Part shown: one piece after another, positions 21,679 through 22,290 of the stretch
How the letters are laid out: the number at the start of each line of letters is the position of its first letter
Position numbering within the stretch: the stretch's first letter is position 1
Source of the DNA: a virus
Direction: 5' to 3' (one strand)
Length of the DNA stretch: 22,290 nt
Virus record (IMG/VR): IMGVR_UViG_3300027976_000242
Coordinates: 1 to 22,290 of that record
Position numbers and translations under genes: made by a program
Notes under the pieces: model-generated
Database searches by the model: none
Seen by the model: only the letters and a program-made list of their open reading frames with translations
What the model was told of the DNA's origin: nothing

Positions 21679-22043
21679 ACCGCGAAGAGTTCCTAGACCA
21701 AGTCATTGACCTAGCTGAAAAGCAGGGCGGCACCCGCAACGGCGGTTACCGAGGCGAAGTTCTTAAACGCATTGAGTTCGGTGCTGACCGGTTCGGTGGC
21801 GCGTACCTAGAACGCGATAACCTTGCCGTGCTGCTAAACGAAGTTCGTGACGTTGGTGCTTACGCGCTCTTGGAACTAGATCGCTTGGAGCCGTTAATGA
21901 GTGATGCTGATTGGCAGGAGCTGCGCATGGCCGCAATACATGTTGCTGTTTACGCAGCACTCGCGGAAACCGAAGCGCGCCGTTTCCAACTCTTACGCGA
22001 CGAGCTGCTACCACCAGTGCTGATAAATGATGATGCGGCATGA
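21675..22043 (+). CDS. Hypothetical phage protein (122 aa)
   Basis: The product is largely helical: REEFLDQVIDLAEKQGGTRNGGYRGEVLKRIEFGADRF, then DVGAYALLELDRLEPLMSDADWQELRMAAIHVAVYAALAE. No motif or membrane segment recognised. The ATG is preceded by a strong AAGGAGGAGG. It overlaps both neighbours by four bases. Function unknown. Confidence 0.72.
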   Translation: MNREEFLDQVIDLAEKQGGTRNGGYRGEVLKRIEFGADRFGGAYLERDNLAVLLNEVRDVGAYALLELDRLEPLMSDADWQELRMAAIHVAVYAALAETEARRFQLLRDELLPPVLINDDAA

Positions 22044-22243
22044 TGACCGTTGCTGAGAGAACACTGCAACGGAAGGCTGCGTTGGCAAAAGCAAACGCGG
22101 TGCGTTCCGGGCATGTGCTGCTAAAGAAAGAACTGCACGACGGTCACATTCTGATTGCCGACGCGTATCACTTGGAGCCGATCCGGTCCGAGTTGTTTCC
22201 GAAGCCGCCCAGCAGTCCTTACGACTACGGGGTGACGGCATGA
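22040..22243 (+). CDS. mIHF N-terminus-like small protein (67 aa)
   Basis: The helix ERTLQRKAALAKANAVRSGHVLLKKELHDGHILIADAY resembles the N-terminal helix of actinobacterial integration host factor (pattern R-x-x-A-L-x-K-A-x-x-x-R-x-x-x-x-L-K-x-x-L-x-x-G). The helix-hairpin-helix DNA-binding part of mIHF is missing; the protein ends after a Pro-rich stretch. The start may be ATG 22040 or ATG 22043, the second matching the next gene better. The next gene starts with a similar sequence, suggesting duplication. Assignment by resemblance only. Confidence 0.5.
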   Translation: MMTVAERTLQRKAALAKANAVRSGHVLLKKELHDGHILIADAYHLEPIRSELFPKPPSSPYDYGVTA

Positions 22244-22290
22244 CCACCGCTGAGCGAACACGTCAGCGTGAGAAGTCCTTGGAGGAAGCG
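22240..22290 (+). CDS. Start of a second mIHF-like gene (3' end outside window)
   Basis: ATG at 22240 overlaps the previous stop as ATGA. The 17 visible codons give MTTAERTRQREKSLEEA, close to MTVAERTLQRKAALAKA of the preceding gene, and the DNA is also similar (ATGACC..GCTGAG.GAACAC). The rest of the gene is beyond the window. It is likely a tandem paralogue. Confidence 0.6.
   Translation, partial: MTTAERTRQREKSLEEA

Overview
The window looks like part of the genome of a tailed double-stranded DNA phage of an actinobacterium. It carries a packaging and head block (small and large terminase subunits, portal, a MuF-containing protein, a probable capsid decoration protein) and many small, tightly overlapping genes. 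Host evidence is indirect: frequent GTG starts, several apparently leaderless genes, a DUF932/TIGR03299-type protein, a phage Ku homologue and mIHF-like small proteins all fit actinophages. The exact host and genus cannot be read from the sequence. No tRNA, rRNA, CRISPR array, insertion sequence or integrase was seen.

Layout. At 1-290 is the end of a C5-cytosine DNA methyltransferase gene. It converges on a minus-strand Ku gene (348-1130). Ku is divergent from an ATP-dependent DNA ligase gene (1279-2205). Together these form a phage-encoded two-component end-joining module, with back-to-back candidate promoters between the genes. From 2220 to 4938 there is a chain of small, coupled, mostly uncharacterised genes, including DUF3846-like and DUF932-like proteins. 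From 4967 to 7203 come a D12-class adenine DNA methyltransferase, a ParB/Srx-fold protein and two small zinc-ribbon-like proteins.

The virion block starts at 7242 with a decoration protein that has an inserted beta-rich domain. A two-gene minus-strand cassette (7940-8673) interrupts the block. It then continues with small terminase, large terminase (GpA type), several tiny genes and the portal (8747-13977). It ends in a 1871-residue protein (14033-19648) that joins a MuF domain to a HExxH zincin-like region, SH3-like modules, a HipA/PI4K-like kinase-fold domain and a degenerate ADP-ribosyltransferase-like domain. Recurrent proline-glutamine linkers separate several of these modules.

After a small minus-strand gene come an HTH-metallophosphoesterase fusion (20008-21210), a leaderless Xre-type regulator with repeated candidate operators upstream, and a run of overlapping small genes that ends in a tandem pair of mIHF-like proteins at the window edge.

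How the parts may work together. Ku and ligase could close or repair the linear genome after injection. The two methyltransferases could protect it from restriction. The terminase, portal and MuF genes build and fill the head. The giant MuF fusion probably sits in the capsid or at the portal and may deliver enzymatic domains with the DNA. Four genes share the same geometry, a -10-like hexamer starting exactly 12 nt before the start codon, which suggests that leaderless transcription units head several blocks.
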